A DNA stretch of 64,000 bases from Siderastrea radians (GCA_964017195.1 OZ024889.1:53042711-53106710), one strand, 5' to 3'; positions 22,829 through 35,623 are shown, numbered from the stretch's first letter. Notes: generated by a model from the letters alone, not told the origin. Made by a program: numbers and translations.

Positions 22829-24559
22829 CTCCTTTCCTGCATGTTTGTCAAGACCACTGCAATTCAGATGTAAGTTAATTGTAACTGAGTCTTGATAATG
22901 GGGTGTTCACCTGCACGCCAGAAAGTGTATTTAACGATGAGTTTGCAAACTTTAGCTCTATAGTGAACTAAAGACACTTATAGTGGAATCAAATCATGAT
23001 TGGAATTGGTTTACTTCTAATAACATTGTGGTATTTTAGGATTTTGCTCAATTAAATGTTTTTCAATGCACCCAGGATTTTTTACTTACACGTGTCAGCT
23101 GTGATGACATTTTACAGTGTGGTTGTTTAGTTTTGAACTGAGTAGGTGCAATAATAGACATATAGCTTGCTGTGGCTGAATTATTTGTACCTGTTATTAT
23201 ATGGTTACTAATAGCACGACACTCTGCAAGCCAGACCTTAATGTTTAACAGTCTCAGCATCCAGGGTAAACATTTCATAAGCCTTTAGGTGAGTTGAATA
23301 GTATTGAAAGGACTCTTAAGTAGCACAAATAGTGTACTGGACTGGCAAGTCTTAAACTTTAGCAGCAACAAAACAGTTGGGCATTTATCATATTCCTGAA
23401 AACCAGGTTATATCTCTTAAAAAATAAATCATTCTCAAAGCTCTTTGGGACTCTGTGCTGTCCTTGAAGACTACTGCTAATTGATGTTCACAATAATCTT
23501 GGAGAGGCCATGGTGCAGCTGCAGTTTTAATTTCAGTGATCTATAACTAATGTTCAAGCAGTTGCAGTTTAGTGCAAAATAATGATTAATATGCCTTCTA
23601 ACAGCCAATTAGAATCGAAGTAGAATAGTGTAGTTTCTTTAGGCATAACCAGAGATTTAAGATTTTCAACCAAGAAAAGGATTGCCCTTGAGTAAAAAAA
23701 CTAATGAAAACAAAAAACTGTTGTTAGAATGTGAGAATCTGAAAACATTTATTGTTATTCTTTGTCTAATTTCTTTCAATACATTTGTAATATTTTTCTA
23801 GAGGTACACAATGCAGGCACCAACTCCACCCCAAAGTTATGCACTTCTTTTAACCGTGCTAAGGTCAGGCACAATAATATTCTGCAATGCAAACACAGTC
23901 TCTTTATAGGCGTATATTTCTTTGTGAACTTGCCATATTTTAAACTAGTGTTGACACCGATTACAAATGGCATTACATTTTCCTTGACCAGCCGTTTTCC
24001 CGACTGCTGCAGAATTCATAAGAAATCAATTATTTGGACAGTAAAATGCTCCATTCACAACCATGTCCCATGTGCGAAAAATCCATCTAACGAGCGATTT
24101 CAGACGAAATAAACGTAGAGCTCGTTTTATATCCGACCCCAAACGTCTTCGGTCTAAAGTGAACGAAACGATGTTTTAGGAAATGAAAAATGCTAAAAAG
24201 AGTCTCAAAACAAACAAGTTATAGGCGGCGAACACAACAACAAATGGTCCTATACATCCACAACCGACCTTGTACCAAACTCGTTCCTTTTAGTTCTGCG
24301 TTTCTTTTCAATCTAACGGTCACACCCGCTGTGACAAGTTGCGTGACTCACTATTATATATTTAACCGCATGAGTTTTGTTCTATTGTTGATTCAGCCAA
24401 TGAAATGTTTTTACGCGTGATTGCACAACCATGTGCCAGACATCACACCGGCAGCTCGACCTGATGTAGTTCGCGTCTTTATTGATTGCAATAAATCTTC
24501 GTTCCAATACTCAAATGCTACTTCTTACACCCGCCACGAGAAAGAAAGAACTCCAAGAA

Positions 24560-24760
24560 ATATTTTGGTAGCCATCTTGAATTCAAGAGCGTGATCACGT
24601 GGTCGCGCGTCAACCAATCAGACATTTTTCGCCAGTCAACTTCCGGCCATTTTTTTGTTTCCGGTTATGATCAGAAAGCTATTATAACGGTCTATTACAA
24701 CAGAGAAAGTTCCAGTTTTGTGTAGTTTGTAACCAGAAAGCAAGAGTCAGCGAGGTGAGG
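24560..24760 (+). promoter_or_regulatory. Possible promoter and non-coding first exon
   Basis: A CCAATCAG box (24614), an E-box/CACGTG (about 24596) and GC-rich words precede a stretch ending in GCGAGGTGAGG, a donor-like site near 24752. The block shares TTGACTGGCGAAAAATGTCT in reverse with 20930, beside the other promoter-like stretch. The two may therefore be copies of one control region facing each other. This is weakly supported. Confidence 0.2.
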
Positions 24761-26403
24761 TTGGTTTTGTTGAAAGCGTTTGAAACTTGTTGTACTCATA
24801 CACTTTGCATAAAGGGTTTGGTGCTCGCAACAAAAGTGAAAATTAGTTCGGAGCCGCTAGGGTTTACTTAAGCTTGTTGTGTGGCTTGTGTTGGATCAGG
24901 GGTGCAGCGCGTTGATAAAAATGCATGAAGAGAGAAAGAGGACGAGACTAAAACTCCAGAGATTATTCCTTTAATATATCAGAAGAGTTCACTCGGGCTG
25001 CTCAACTTCCAATGGACCGCACTGAAATGAAATTCCGAAAAACAACAACAGTTGCTCCGTCTTCTCGAGCGCTGTGAAAACAGCCAATTGTTATTCCATC
25101 ATGGAATTCAGTCGCTGTTTTGGGATGAGCTGGCAAATTCAAGTTGATGTTACATTAGCACCGATACAAGGTAGATGGTGTTACGAGTTTTTGCTAAGAA
25201 ATAAAAATTGACACGCATCAGTTATAAATTATAAACAGCTGGATCACAAGTTTTTGAATCACCTTCTTTCGGCTTGTATGAAATAAACCTTCAGCGTGCT
25301 TCAGCTCTTAGAATCATGTGTGATTATAGTTTCTTTCTTTTTGCAACGAATTTATTTCTAAAATCATTTCAATTTAAATTTATAGATTCGTAGAAAACTC
25401 GTCCAGTACTGAGGTCTCATGTCAGAACGCCGTGATCGAAGATTATATTTTGCACATTAATTTAATCTGAGAAATACTTTAACTTCTCCAATTATATGAA
25501 CCCTTTCCGTTCGGTGATTCTAGAGTAGTTCTCGCTTTTATTTCTTTATAAAAAAAAGCTTCTTGAAATAACAAACTTTCCTTCTTTGCTCTGTCTGTAA
25601 AAAGTCGATTGATTGTAAGTTTGAGTTGTGACTAAGGACACCTTGTCTTCTGCTTGTCTAGCATGGAAACTGAACCTAGGAAAAATTAAGACTTCCCAAT
25701 ATTTGCCTAAAGGTTTCGAAATTTTACTCTGCAGCTATCATGCCAATCCAAATTAATTAAGCACTTTAGAAAGACGTATAAGTAAGAATCAATTCTATAC
25801 TTCGCGATGAATAAAGCAAGCAAAAGTGTCGTTTCCTCAGCGGTCCGCATGTTGTTTTCGCTTTGTAGCCTGAATTTCAGGCGAGTTTTTCTGTGGCTTT
25901 AATTTTGACTCCAGCTTTTGCAATCATCTTTTTCTTGCAAAAGGACTTATCTCGAGTTTTATCCCTCAAACAACAGCTAGGTAATTTGCTTTAGAAAAGG
26001 CGAAAGCTAGCACTGCTACGACAAAAGTATATGCTTACCTGACACAATTCACGTTTCGCTTACGAGCCCTAGACTTCGAACGAAAAATTTACCATGGTGA
26101 CGAAGACAATTAGTTTGCTAAAAAAGATACGTGGAAGAAGAGTCTCTCTAGGAACTGTCTTCAAGGTGAAAACCTTATCTGTTTCGTGACGCCCTTATCT
26201 CCGAGAAATGAAAACATACGACGGGAATTTTTAAATTGCCACCACTTTTCTCCGAATGGTTCTCTTGAATCCAGTCTCTCTGCTTGCGCCCGCCCGCGAA
26301 AATGGCGGGAACAAGTTAGCGCACGCGCACTCATTTTGCCGCTGTGTCACTTCTCGTTTTTCTTGTGAAGCACGTCACTAGCTTATCACTTCTCAGTTGA
26401 CAC

Positions 26404-26502
26404 AATGGCGCCGGACCGCGTAGAGAAGACTGCCTATTTCCAGGGAAAATCTCTAGAATTTGTACCAGACTGGTTGGAGAAGAATAATCTCTCGAAGTTA
26501 TA
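26404..26502 (+). other. Short frame near the right end of the 6.4 kb element
   Basis: A 32-codon frame opens MAPDRVEKTAYFQGKSLEFV and stops at TAA. It follows a GC-rich block that includes the inner inverted repeat. It resembles an N-terminal coding exon but has no donor site before the stop. I do not recognise it. Confidence 0.15.
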
Positions 26503-27682
26503 ATCTGTATTCAAAGGCACGTTTATTATAAATTGTTAAACGAAGGTGCGTTTGATGCGTACTCGAATGGATGGCGTTCATCAAAAACATAGAAATATTT
26601 CTTCAGCGTATTTGTATGAAACAAATGCACGGCTTTATATTAAACAGAGATCTCAGTCCAGTGTTCTTGTGAAACAAGCTAAGAAAAACTCCTTTAAAAT
26701 GCTGTCATCAATTTGCTCACCGGACCTCTTTTGTGCATGTGCTATATTTAGAATAAAACACGCGGTGAAGAACATTTCTTTACTCGCCAGCCGAATGCCA
26801 GAGCGGTTAGACTTTTTCTTCAGTTTTCTTTTTCAATGTAGTGTCCATGTATTTTTAATACTACGTAATATCCTTCGTTCAGTAAGCTCTAGAAAAGCGT
26901 TTAAGTTCTTGTCAAAACGTCTGGTTGTGCTATTGTAGGGAAATCAATTTTGAACACAAAACAATGTATTTGTGGTCGATGAGGAGTCGGGATTGTCTCT
27001 TTCTGCGTGCCCGGAGGTGGGGAATAGACCGCCAAGTAAGAAAAAAATTGCAAATCCCCGGGTGTGTGCCCGGGGGGGGGGGATGGTAACAGGTAGAATT
27101 GAACCCTGCATTACTTTTCTTCACAACGTCCTTGGAAATCATTTTGCAGTGTTTGCGGCTGCCCTTCAATCTCTGTACGTCCTCAGAGGAAATATATTTT
27201 CGGGATGTATTTTCCCTTTTCCTGCCTGATTCGCCTTCAACTGATTTGTGCGTAGTTCGACGCCTTTTTTCCCGCAAAACGTTTCTTCCGTCTAACGGGG
27301 AAACCCTCGTCCGACATGTCCGACGCATCTTCGCAACAGGATTTTTCTAAAATATTCTCACTGCCATCATCGGAATCACTTGGACAAGCCTCATATCCAG
27401 AGTCACTATCCAGAAAGTTCTCCCGAAGGGCTTGCCTTAAATTAGGAAGTCACGCTGATGACAGAAATTGAATTTATTCATCTCCAACGAAGGTAATTTC
27501 CGACACCATTTTGTTTGTTTTTCTCTGCACATAGTCCTCGCAACACACACGCGCGTGTGTCACGCGTGATGGCGCATTTTTTCTAAAAATAGCACATCTG
27601 TCTTTTTCGATGGGGCCAACACCACTACTGAAAATGGCACTTAGTTACGGTCTCCATCCCCCATTATGGCTCCTGCTTTAAC

Positions 27683-28188
27683 CTATGGAGGAAATTGAGT
27701 GTGAAGTGTGGTTAGCTAGACAAAATGTCACTTTTTTGCGCGATGTTTAACAGAAGAGTGAAAAAGCAGTCATTTTCTCCAAAATGGATTGATATAGGCT
27801 CAAGCGCAAGCAGTGATGAAATATAAATACAAATTTTAAAGGTCAATTTTTTTGGGATCGCTTTGGCTACAATTTGGACTCAGTTTTTATATACTAAAAT
27901 ATAATAATATGTTTGAAGCGATTCTGAGGAATCAATATAATAGCAGTTGAACTCAGAGATTCCTAACAGCTTTAGTTTATATTTTACTTCGCATCAATAT
28001 CAATTTGCACTGAATCATGATTTCCGCTCTGTTTTTCTTTTCCCACTGAAAGGTTTTGTTGAAAAGAGTTTTGTTGAAAGGTTTGATGTCCTGTATGTAA
28101 CTTGCCCAGATCAGATCACATGTCGCTGTGGAAACTTTTTTTTCTTTGTTGCAGCCATGCAGTCCAGTGTCAACTTGAGAGAAGCACC
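27683..28188. other. Spacer, no gene seen
   Basis: AT-rich sequence with no domain-bearing frame lies between the CAGGAGCC element and the next foldback. Confidence 0.4.
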
Positions 28189-28196
28189 CCCAGGAG

Positions 28197-28480
28197 TAGC
28201 CTGAGAAAACAGCCGACGTTTCACGAGGTCGCCATTTGAGCCCTCGCAAAACGACGTCTGAGTAACGAGCGCAGAAATTCCATACTGATGACGCGTCTCT
28301 ACCCAGATCTTGGTAGTGCTTCTGATTGGCTGAAATTTTCTTTCAACCAATCAGAAGCACTACCAAGATCTGGGTAGAGACGCGTCATCAGTATGGAATT
28401 TCTGCGCTCGTTACTCAGACGTCGTTTTGCGAGGGCTCAAGTGGCGACCTCGTGAAACGTCGGCAGTTTTCTCAGGCTAT
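28197..28480. mobile_element. Near-perfect palindromic MITE, TAGCCTGAGAAAAC ends
   Basis: Two arms of about 140 bp meet near 28338 (GAAATTTTCTTTC) and are almost exact reverse complements. CCCAGGAG flanks both sides (28189-28196 and 28481-28488), an 8-bp duplication that suits hAT-type transposition. It has no coding capacity. A single related word (CCTGAGAAAACAG) occurs near 58086. Confidence 0.85.
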
Positions 28481-28488
28481 CCCAGGAG

Positions 28489-29928
28489 GAATACTCGGAT
28501 AGAAAGGTGACGGGGAGGTGCGAAGGATTTTTTGGAGGGGATGGGTTTAAAATTCGCTGCTGGGTTTTAGGGGGTCAAATTTTTGCGCAAGTTTTTGCTC
28601 CTGTTTCTCGCCGAAGAAAAGGTAGGCAGGGTGGTATATAGGAAGGTAACTTTTATTTCATCAAAGTAAAACTTTCTGAACTTTTAACAATAATTCCAGA
28701 GAGATGACTACATGAGCTACAATCCGTGTTATGTTGTTGGGGCGGCGTTGGTACAATTACCTTACCCTCCCTCTCCCACTAGGCAATCTTACAAAAAAGG
28801 TTTCAACCAAATGGATTGAGACAAGCGCTCACAACATTGTACAATGAGGGTAGAAGGGGAGGGTGTTCTAACGACTTGTGCCACTGGTTGTATTTGGGAA
28901 AAAGTATCATATATCTTTGAAAATGACAACGGAATTGCCTGATATTTGTAAATGTCTGTCAAAATCCTTTTACGTGTTGAAAGATACTGTCAGTGCTTAT
29001 GCTATTCGAGAACATATGTCCACTTTGCATGCATTGTTTTACTCTGCGAATGTCGACAGGCCCGTTAAAAAAGTAGTCCACAGTTATAATGCATGAACAA
29101 CAATAATTGTGGCTGATCTTGTGACGCGTTACATCACCTGCGCTTCCAGAACAGATTTTTGGCACTCAAACGCACTTGAACAAGGCAAACTTGAAAAAAA
29201 AAAAAGCATGGATTACAGCGATCAGGTCATGTGACCTTAAAAACAAGTGTCAATAGCCAATGGCGAGCCTTCCACCATGCTAAATTAATTACAACTTTCA
29301 ATATTTTGGAGACATTGCACGTCACCTGCTATTTGCCAGGGACGAGGTTGTGACACACATAGCTGTACATGATGTCCTTGAACATGTTTCGGGAGTGGCT
29401 TTTGGACAGCGAAGTTGCAAGCGCCCAACACAGTCCTGATCCAAGTTTTACAGAATAAGTGAGAAAATTACCTGCGAATACAACTAAGGCTGCTAGAGGC
29501 CGGTAGCGATAAGAGGCGGCGGTATTCGCAGGCTAGTGAGAAACTATGCTGCGAATACCTGAGAAATGGATTGTTTTTCGTTTTTCAAGTAAAGACAAGT
29601 TCAGTTTTACTATGTGCATGATGGGCGGCAGTACTTTCATCATGGGGACAGGCAAGTGAAAATGCGAAGCGAAAACATACTGAGTTCGTATTGCCCATGG
29701 AAAATGGAGTCTCTTGATGTGCGTAGTGTTCAAATGTTTGAAAAGGCAGAGAATTGTCTGAACAGCTATTTAAACCGCTCGGTTAGGCGGAGCTCGAAAA
29801 ATCGACAAGGGCTGAGCGTAAATTAAGTTAGAAAATACGAGTGTAGTTTTCAGTCCATTACCGTCAAAACGTTTCGACACATTACAAGCGTGATACGTAA
29901 TGTAGTGGAACTTACATCAAAATTACCC
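28489..29928. other. Stretch without a clear gene
   Basis: Only frames below about 72 codons occur, none with a domain. A short A-run lies at 29195-29205. A pair of CTGCGAATAC words occurs near 29472 and 29550. Nothing else could be paired. Confidence 0.4.
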
Positions 29929-30780
29929 TAGCCTCCTACGCAGACATTCTTTTGGTTCGCTACACACTCCTCCCCACCGAACGTCTGCTGAGAACAATGG
30001 CGCATTCCTTTCCTTTTGTTGGTAAAGATCACATGGAGATCACGTGGAGACTACTAAAGAGCCAATCATAAGTTGTATTAGCACAGGCTTCCTTTGGAAC
30101 GCGGATTAATTTCCCGCGTTGTTCATTCAATAATCTCTCCCCGTGTTTATCGAAATCCGTGCTTCATTTGTGGATGAAACTCCAACTGAAACTCTTCTGT
30201 ATTGTGAGCATACAAGTATTGATTTAAAGCGCGTGGAAATAGATCAATTTAAGTGCTTTCGTCGAGCCCGTACCAAGTGTTACAAGCTCGTTACTTCGAC
30301 GTCAAAAGACCATAAAACAAACCTTCGATCAGTTCAAGAGGAGATAAAGGAGGATACAAGAAAGAAGCAATTAGAACTAAACGACTACGCTGAGATTTCA
30401 CTGAAACGGACGTGCAAATTATAGGGCCGATCGAGCGTTTAACTGTACAAAAATCATTGAAATTTGTCAACTCTTCCCTACCAATTGGACATCTTCTGAC
30501 CTTAGCGAAAATGACAGCGAAAGGTCAGCCTTATCAGATCGAAGGTAACGGAGGTCATTCAGGTCAAGCGGTTGCTAAACATCCGGTAAATAGCTCAAAC
30601 ACTGTCAAACATAATTTTGTTTGTGGCGTCTCGCGCAAAATTTGTGAAGGTCCAAAGTGTAGACTTCCAGGAATTGAAAGTGCGCTGTGATTGGTTTACG
30701 TAGGCCGTTCGTTTCAGCAGACGTTCGTTTGGGAGGAGTGCGCAATGACAAAGATTTCCTGCGCAGCGTCTTATGGTAAT
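29929..30780. mobile_element. Probable DNA element of about 0.85 kb with CGAACGTCTGCTGA inverted blocks
   Basis: CACTCCTCCC..CGAACGTCTGCTGA (29965-29991) is matched in reverse by TCAGCAGACGTTCG..GGGAGGAGTG (30714-30740). Outside this the ends have drifted. The left outer end, AAAATTACCCTAGCCTCC, recurs in reverse at 40885-40908. Two overlapping frames (30143-30424, 30412-30690) lie inside and may be one frameshifted reading. I recognise neither. Confidence 0.5.
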
Positions 30781-31030
30781 GTCAAAAAGTGCAAGTTAGT
30801 GCATGTATATGCAATCGCATGAGGCCGAGTAGAATTAAGGTCATACCCCCGAAATAAACTTAACATACGATTTTTGTCAAACACTTTCACAAGTTCTTAT
30901 CTATCGTGCAATGTTTTGAAATATAAAATAAAAAGAATAGGTCGCCACGTCCGTTAACGAGATATCATCGTCTCAAGTTTTCCCATAATTCCTTGCAATT
31001 TCGCCTAACGCTCACATGTTTATTTGATCT

Positions 31031-34000
31031 GTGCGGCGGATAACCAGAATTGGATATCTGGTGACGTCATGAGAAATGGCAATATGGCCGCCGAAGCTAG
31101 GCACACTATACATACTCTTTTCTGAGCTCTTTTTGTGGCCAAAAAGCGGCCTTGTCCCACAAGGCATTGCACACAATACAATAGAACAATAGAGATTTGT
31201 TGAGTGGAGAAGAAAATGGCGTTTTGCGAAGCTTTCACGAGTTGGGAGGCCGAAACCGTGCCATTTTGTGCTTTTTTTGCTCTGTTTTCCACTCGACAGG
31301 ACACCACATAAATGGAAAAATCAGGTACGTAGCATTTTTTGTCCTTTGTGAAAAAAATATGTCGTTAATGTGTATGAAATTTGCTTTTACATGGTGTTAT
31401 TTTTCTGTGGGTCCATGACTGCGTCGCTGGGTCCAAGGCTTTTGAAGATTCAATAATGTAGTTCGCCAGATGTGTTTCTCGTTGACCGATCACGCAGACC
31501 GTGCTGTGAAAATCAATTTGACATACAACAGATATACTGTAGACATGGTTGGGTGGTAATGTCGAATGTTTTTACAAGATCAATGTATCTTCCCCAGGTA
31601 TGCCAATAAACCTCTTTTCACTGGACTTCACTATCTATAGCTGTCCACTGGAATACAGCTATACATGGATAAATTCTCACTGAATTTCACTGTTTGATGG
31701 CCATGCAGTGTTAAAGGATAAGAGTAACTTCACAATTATTTTTGTTTCTGTAGGTTATGACAAGAAAGCATTAATAGAGGAGCAAGGACAAAGAAGTTCT
31801 AACATTATCAAATACCGTAATAAAATGACTACTGAATGAGCGATGTTAAATGCTTTAATAATGGTCCGCGTAAAAACTAGGCAAAAGAACAATAGGCCAC
31901 TGCAATAGCGCAGTTATTTTTCAAGCGCTAATTGCTCTAATCAAATTAAATCTGAATGATCTGATTGGCCAATACGGCGAAAAGCGCGAAATTTGAATTT
32001 CAAATTTCAAATAAGATAGTTTGTAATCCATTCAAACAACGTTTTATTTCGGCTACGCATTCAATACATTCAAAAATGTAGCATATCTAAATTTTGGAAA
32101 ATTCCTATGCGCCAAAAGCGAGGAAGTTAAACTTGTATAAAATTACATCAGGATTAGTACAGTGATACATCAGTCAGTGACCGCGTGAAAATTATTTAGC
32201 TCGGCTTTCACAAAGGAACTGTCAAATTGGTGATCGAAAACAGCAACAAAACGCGCTCACGTACGTAAAATGCGCTAGAGTCACGAACGATTAACCATCT
32301 CTCTGTGCTGCGCTATGAAAACTGCAACAGAACAAATAAATAAAATACCTCGCTGTAATTGTCAGAGAATATTACTTGCATCTACCTTACATTACCTCTT
32401 ACGTGCGACGGGTAGGTATTTCCCGGGGGGGTACTTGGTTCAATTTTTGCTGGGTATGTGCCGCTGGCCCCTCCGAGCCCCTACCCCATTATAGTCTATT
32501 CTGTAGCCAATTATAGACCCCATGTTAGTCACTTTTGGGCAAATATACCCCAAATCCCTACTTGCCGGAATTTACTTACCCCTGAAATCCCGCAAATGTG
32601 CGACCCCATTCTAGTAACTCTATTAGTTCCTATTGAAAATGCAACCCCATTATAGTCAATCCAGTCGTGAAAATGCGACCCCATCCAGCGGCACATCCCC
32701 ATTAGCCTATTACAAGGAAGTACACCCCCCGGGAGGTATTTTCAACAATATGAAGTACTGAAACAATATCCACTGCATCAAAATACTAAATAATCGCTCT
32801 CCACTGTCTCTACGCTGTGATCGTGGGAAGGTCTCTCAAAAAATACAATCTCTTCGAATACTAGTCCCCTGTTATTGCAAAAGACTGTTCAGTGAACAGA
32901 AACAAGCGATACCGAAAAGGCTAAACTCTTCGTTAGGCGTAATGTTTATATGTCTACTAATGCTCCTGAACGACGATTTAGCTTCGCGCGAACATGTCCT
33001 TCGCGAAACTACTCCTTACAACCTGGTATCTTCGACATCTGCAGTCGCTTGGCAGAGGAAAGTAGTCATAAAATTCATTCCTCTGAAGCAGCTAGAAGAA
33101 ATGCACGTTGCAGACGAGTCGATTTTGTATAGCCTCTTTGCGGGCCTTTCTGATAAACAAGTCTTCCCGACGGTGTGCAGTTCCATCAAATACAAATCGC
33201 TTGAATGTTAGGCAAACTGCAGCCACAATCGCAAGATCTTACGGGCCAAGATACTCAAATACGAGTCCATTAAAGGTCATTTAGCTCAACTCTCGGATCG
33301 CAGATCCAACATGGCGTCGCATGAAGATCGCGCGTGTGGCACATTTTCCGTTCTACCTCTTGATTGGCGCATAGAACAATGCTGAATTTTGGCCGTGAGG
33401 AACAACACAGGGGAATGGGGACAACTAAGCCAAAAAATGCTGTTTTTGTCATGTTTTTCTAGTATTTTTCGGCGATTTTTTGATATCGACCAATCAGATT
33501 CACGGATTTAATTGAATTTAATAATTAAAAGCTAACACCTTTTAATCGATTTTGCAATCTGCCTGCCTAGTTTTTATGCGGACCACTACTTTTAAAAAAT
33601 GAAGTTACTATAAATACCAGACGTTTAGAAACCTTCAGCCTGTTCAGCTTGTACTCAAGATATAAACACTTTTTAGCAGCAAAGAAATATACTCCCCATT
33701 CACCCACTACACATGTTGAATCATATTTACATTACTGCTTATAAAAGTTCCCAATACCGTAGATTTTATTCTGACATCTAAGCGAATACAATCTATCACT
33801 CCGATTCGAGGAAAGGAAAAGTGAATAATTATGTAAATCTTATTTTCACACGAAATTGTCACGAAATTGGGAGGAATGATTCTTATTATTAGTCACTCCG
33901 CGAACACGTGAAACAATGTCTTCTGAACAACCTGGTACTTGTGATAGTGATGTTTAAACAGTATTCTGGCGAGATGTGATATCGCAAAAGCTTGATCAGC

Positions 34001-34516
34001 GCAATCAAAGCCGGAGCGCCAATGTTTACGGTATGACATGCATACCAGCTCTAAGCGAGCGTTCACGATGCGTCGGCCCTCCTAAGTCGAGGGACAATCC
34101 TCATGTGACAAAAATCGTCGAGAGGCTTTTCTATGTCCAGATAATCCATATTTCACGAACCGATGCAGCCGTCTCTGTCCCCTCAAGAAAATCTTTCCCG
34201 ACGCGGACGGCTGTACACAGGCTAACCGAAAATAGGGTTATTATAAGCGATCGACAAATCGAGGACAAAATTGCAGTGTTTAAATGAATAAAGCAAATCC
34301 TAGGCAAACGACTAATGGCTTGAATTATACAGAGGCTCCAGAGATCGACAAATTGGGATTCCTTCGACATACGACAAAAGACTTCACCTCGCTCGACTTT
34401 CACACTCGCCATTTCTCTTCAGCTTAGTCCTTTCGCAATATAGGCAATGTTTTGGTTTTGTGTGAGCCAATCAGATAGCAGGAAATCATATACCCAGTTC
34501 TGGTTATCCGCCGCAC
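31031..34516. mobile_element. Possible 3.5 kb element with GTGCGGCGGATAACCAG ends
   Basis: GTGCGGCGGATAACCAGAA at 31031 is matched in reverse by TTCTGGTTATCCGCCGCAC ending at 34516. Similarity fades after about 30 bases. I see no clean target duplication, so it may be one element or two related ends in opposite orientation. Frames of 89 and 103 codons inside (32942-33211, 33976-34287) show no known domain. A separate MITE sits at 32422-32733. Confidence 0.4.
32422..32733. mobile_element. CCCGGGGGGGTACT-ended MITE with 8-bp duplication
   Basis: The 312-bp element starts CCCGGGGGGGTACT and ends AGTACACCCCCCGGG. AGGTATTT flanks it at 32414-32421 and 32734-32741. Inside it is a run of ACCCCATTATAG-like words (for example 32487, 32648) and GTGCCGCTGG near an end. 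I remember this family as very common in coral genomes. That is recollection, not a search. The 65-codon frame inside is not a gene. Confidence 0.85.
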
Positions 34517-35623
34517 TGTTGATCAGTTTACGCTACTTTCCGTAGAAAGATTAAGCCCATGATTAAAGCAAATCTTGAAACAATGCACTAGATGTAAAAT
34601 ATCGATAACAAGGAACAATTTACTAGAAGTTTTATGGCAGATGCTCGAGGCATCAGACGAAATTGACTTAAAACCTTCCTTATGTGTGTGTTCTCGAGGT
34701 CGTGATTTCATCTTCGTGAGTAAAGTGTTTCTAGTAATAAATGTTTTTTTAAAGATGTGATTTTTTTTCTCACTCTTTGAACAAAAAGAGGATGAATGGT
34801 AAGTCAAATATTTGGAAAAAAAAGATAGGTCCCCATGCTTGTTTAAGAGTAAATAATTATTCTTTTCTCTGGTGAGCTTAGCCTCGCAGGAAACCTATTA
34901 CTCCCTGGACGTGCGCGCGCTGTGAGGGCGCGCTAATGACGCAAAAATTTATCCTTAATTCTACGAGAACTCAATGCGATCACTTGTTTATAACATAGAG
35001 TGCAAAATTTGGAAAACTTTCCTTGCCCGTCGAAACACAACCAGTCGGAACAGAACAAACAATTCATCACACACACACACACAGTTTAACTGTTGTTCAG
35101 AGTACAGAACAAGAAAGACTGTCTATTATGCACACGTACATCTTAAGAGATAACAACAATTATAGTTCTTTGACAAAACGCACTTATTACTCAAACTAAG
35201 TAAATTTTATTGACTTGAGTTGCGAAGCTTCCTCTCGCTGGAAAAATTATCGACCACACGGAAGGCCTAGTCCCCCCAAGGTTTTCAGTAGTTTGAAAAC
35301 AAATACAGGTAACCATTTCATTCAGGTTCACCTTTTCGAATTTTTCTTCAAGCTATCACCTTATTTCCTTACCAACCAACCGGGTTAAAAATCAAACTTT
35401 GAAGCGATCCTTGTGTTGAACGAATCAAGGTCCGTTTTTCGTTTCAAAACGCTTACAAAATGCAAATGGCGCTGACCGTGCTCTCGCACTCTTTTAATCA
35501 AATGCGAGTAATTTTGGCGCTTGGCCAATCAGGAGTCAGTAATTTTGCCCTCGTTAGAAACAAAATTTTAAAAAAATGCCCTCTGTTTGAACCAATCAGT
35601 ATCAAGTAATTTTGCCCCCTATG
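34517..35623. other. Stretch without a clear gene
   Basis: There is a short AC microsatellite at about 35070-35083 and a GC-rich word near 34910-34930. I see no frame with a domain and no paired repeat ends. Confidence 0.4.

Larger units (their letters stand above)
20730..27110. mobile_element. 6.4 kb TTA-flanked element, Harbinger-like ends, inserted in copy 2
   Basis: Comparison with copy 1 shows an interruption exactly at GCGTTA/TTACTTTTC. TTA is duplicated at 20727-20729 and 27111-27113. The ends TGCATGGTTCAATT and AATTGAACCCTGCA are inverted. Both are followed by ACCTGTTACCATCCCCCC. A second inverted pair lies further in: GACACAGCGGCAAAATGAGT (about 20873) against ACTCATTTTGCCGCTGTGTC (about 26329). 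A TTA duplication suits PIF/Harbinger. I find no Harbinger transposase or MYB-like frame, so it is non-autonomous or carries foreign sequence. Confidence 0.75.
18973..27675 (-). mobile_element. CAGGAGCC-ended DNA element, copy 2 (inverted, interrupted)
   Basis: This is the reverse-oriented partner of copy 1. Its ends are CAGGAGCC (18973) and GGCTCCTG (27675). A clean duplication CTTTAAC flanks it at 18966-18972 and 27676-27682. Its body (18973-20729 plus 27114-27675) follows copy 1 in order. The 6.4 kb in between is a later insertion flanked by TTA. An eighth matching base is possible if the first C of the element is counted as duplication. Confidence 0.85.
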
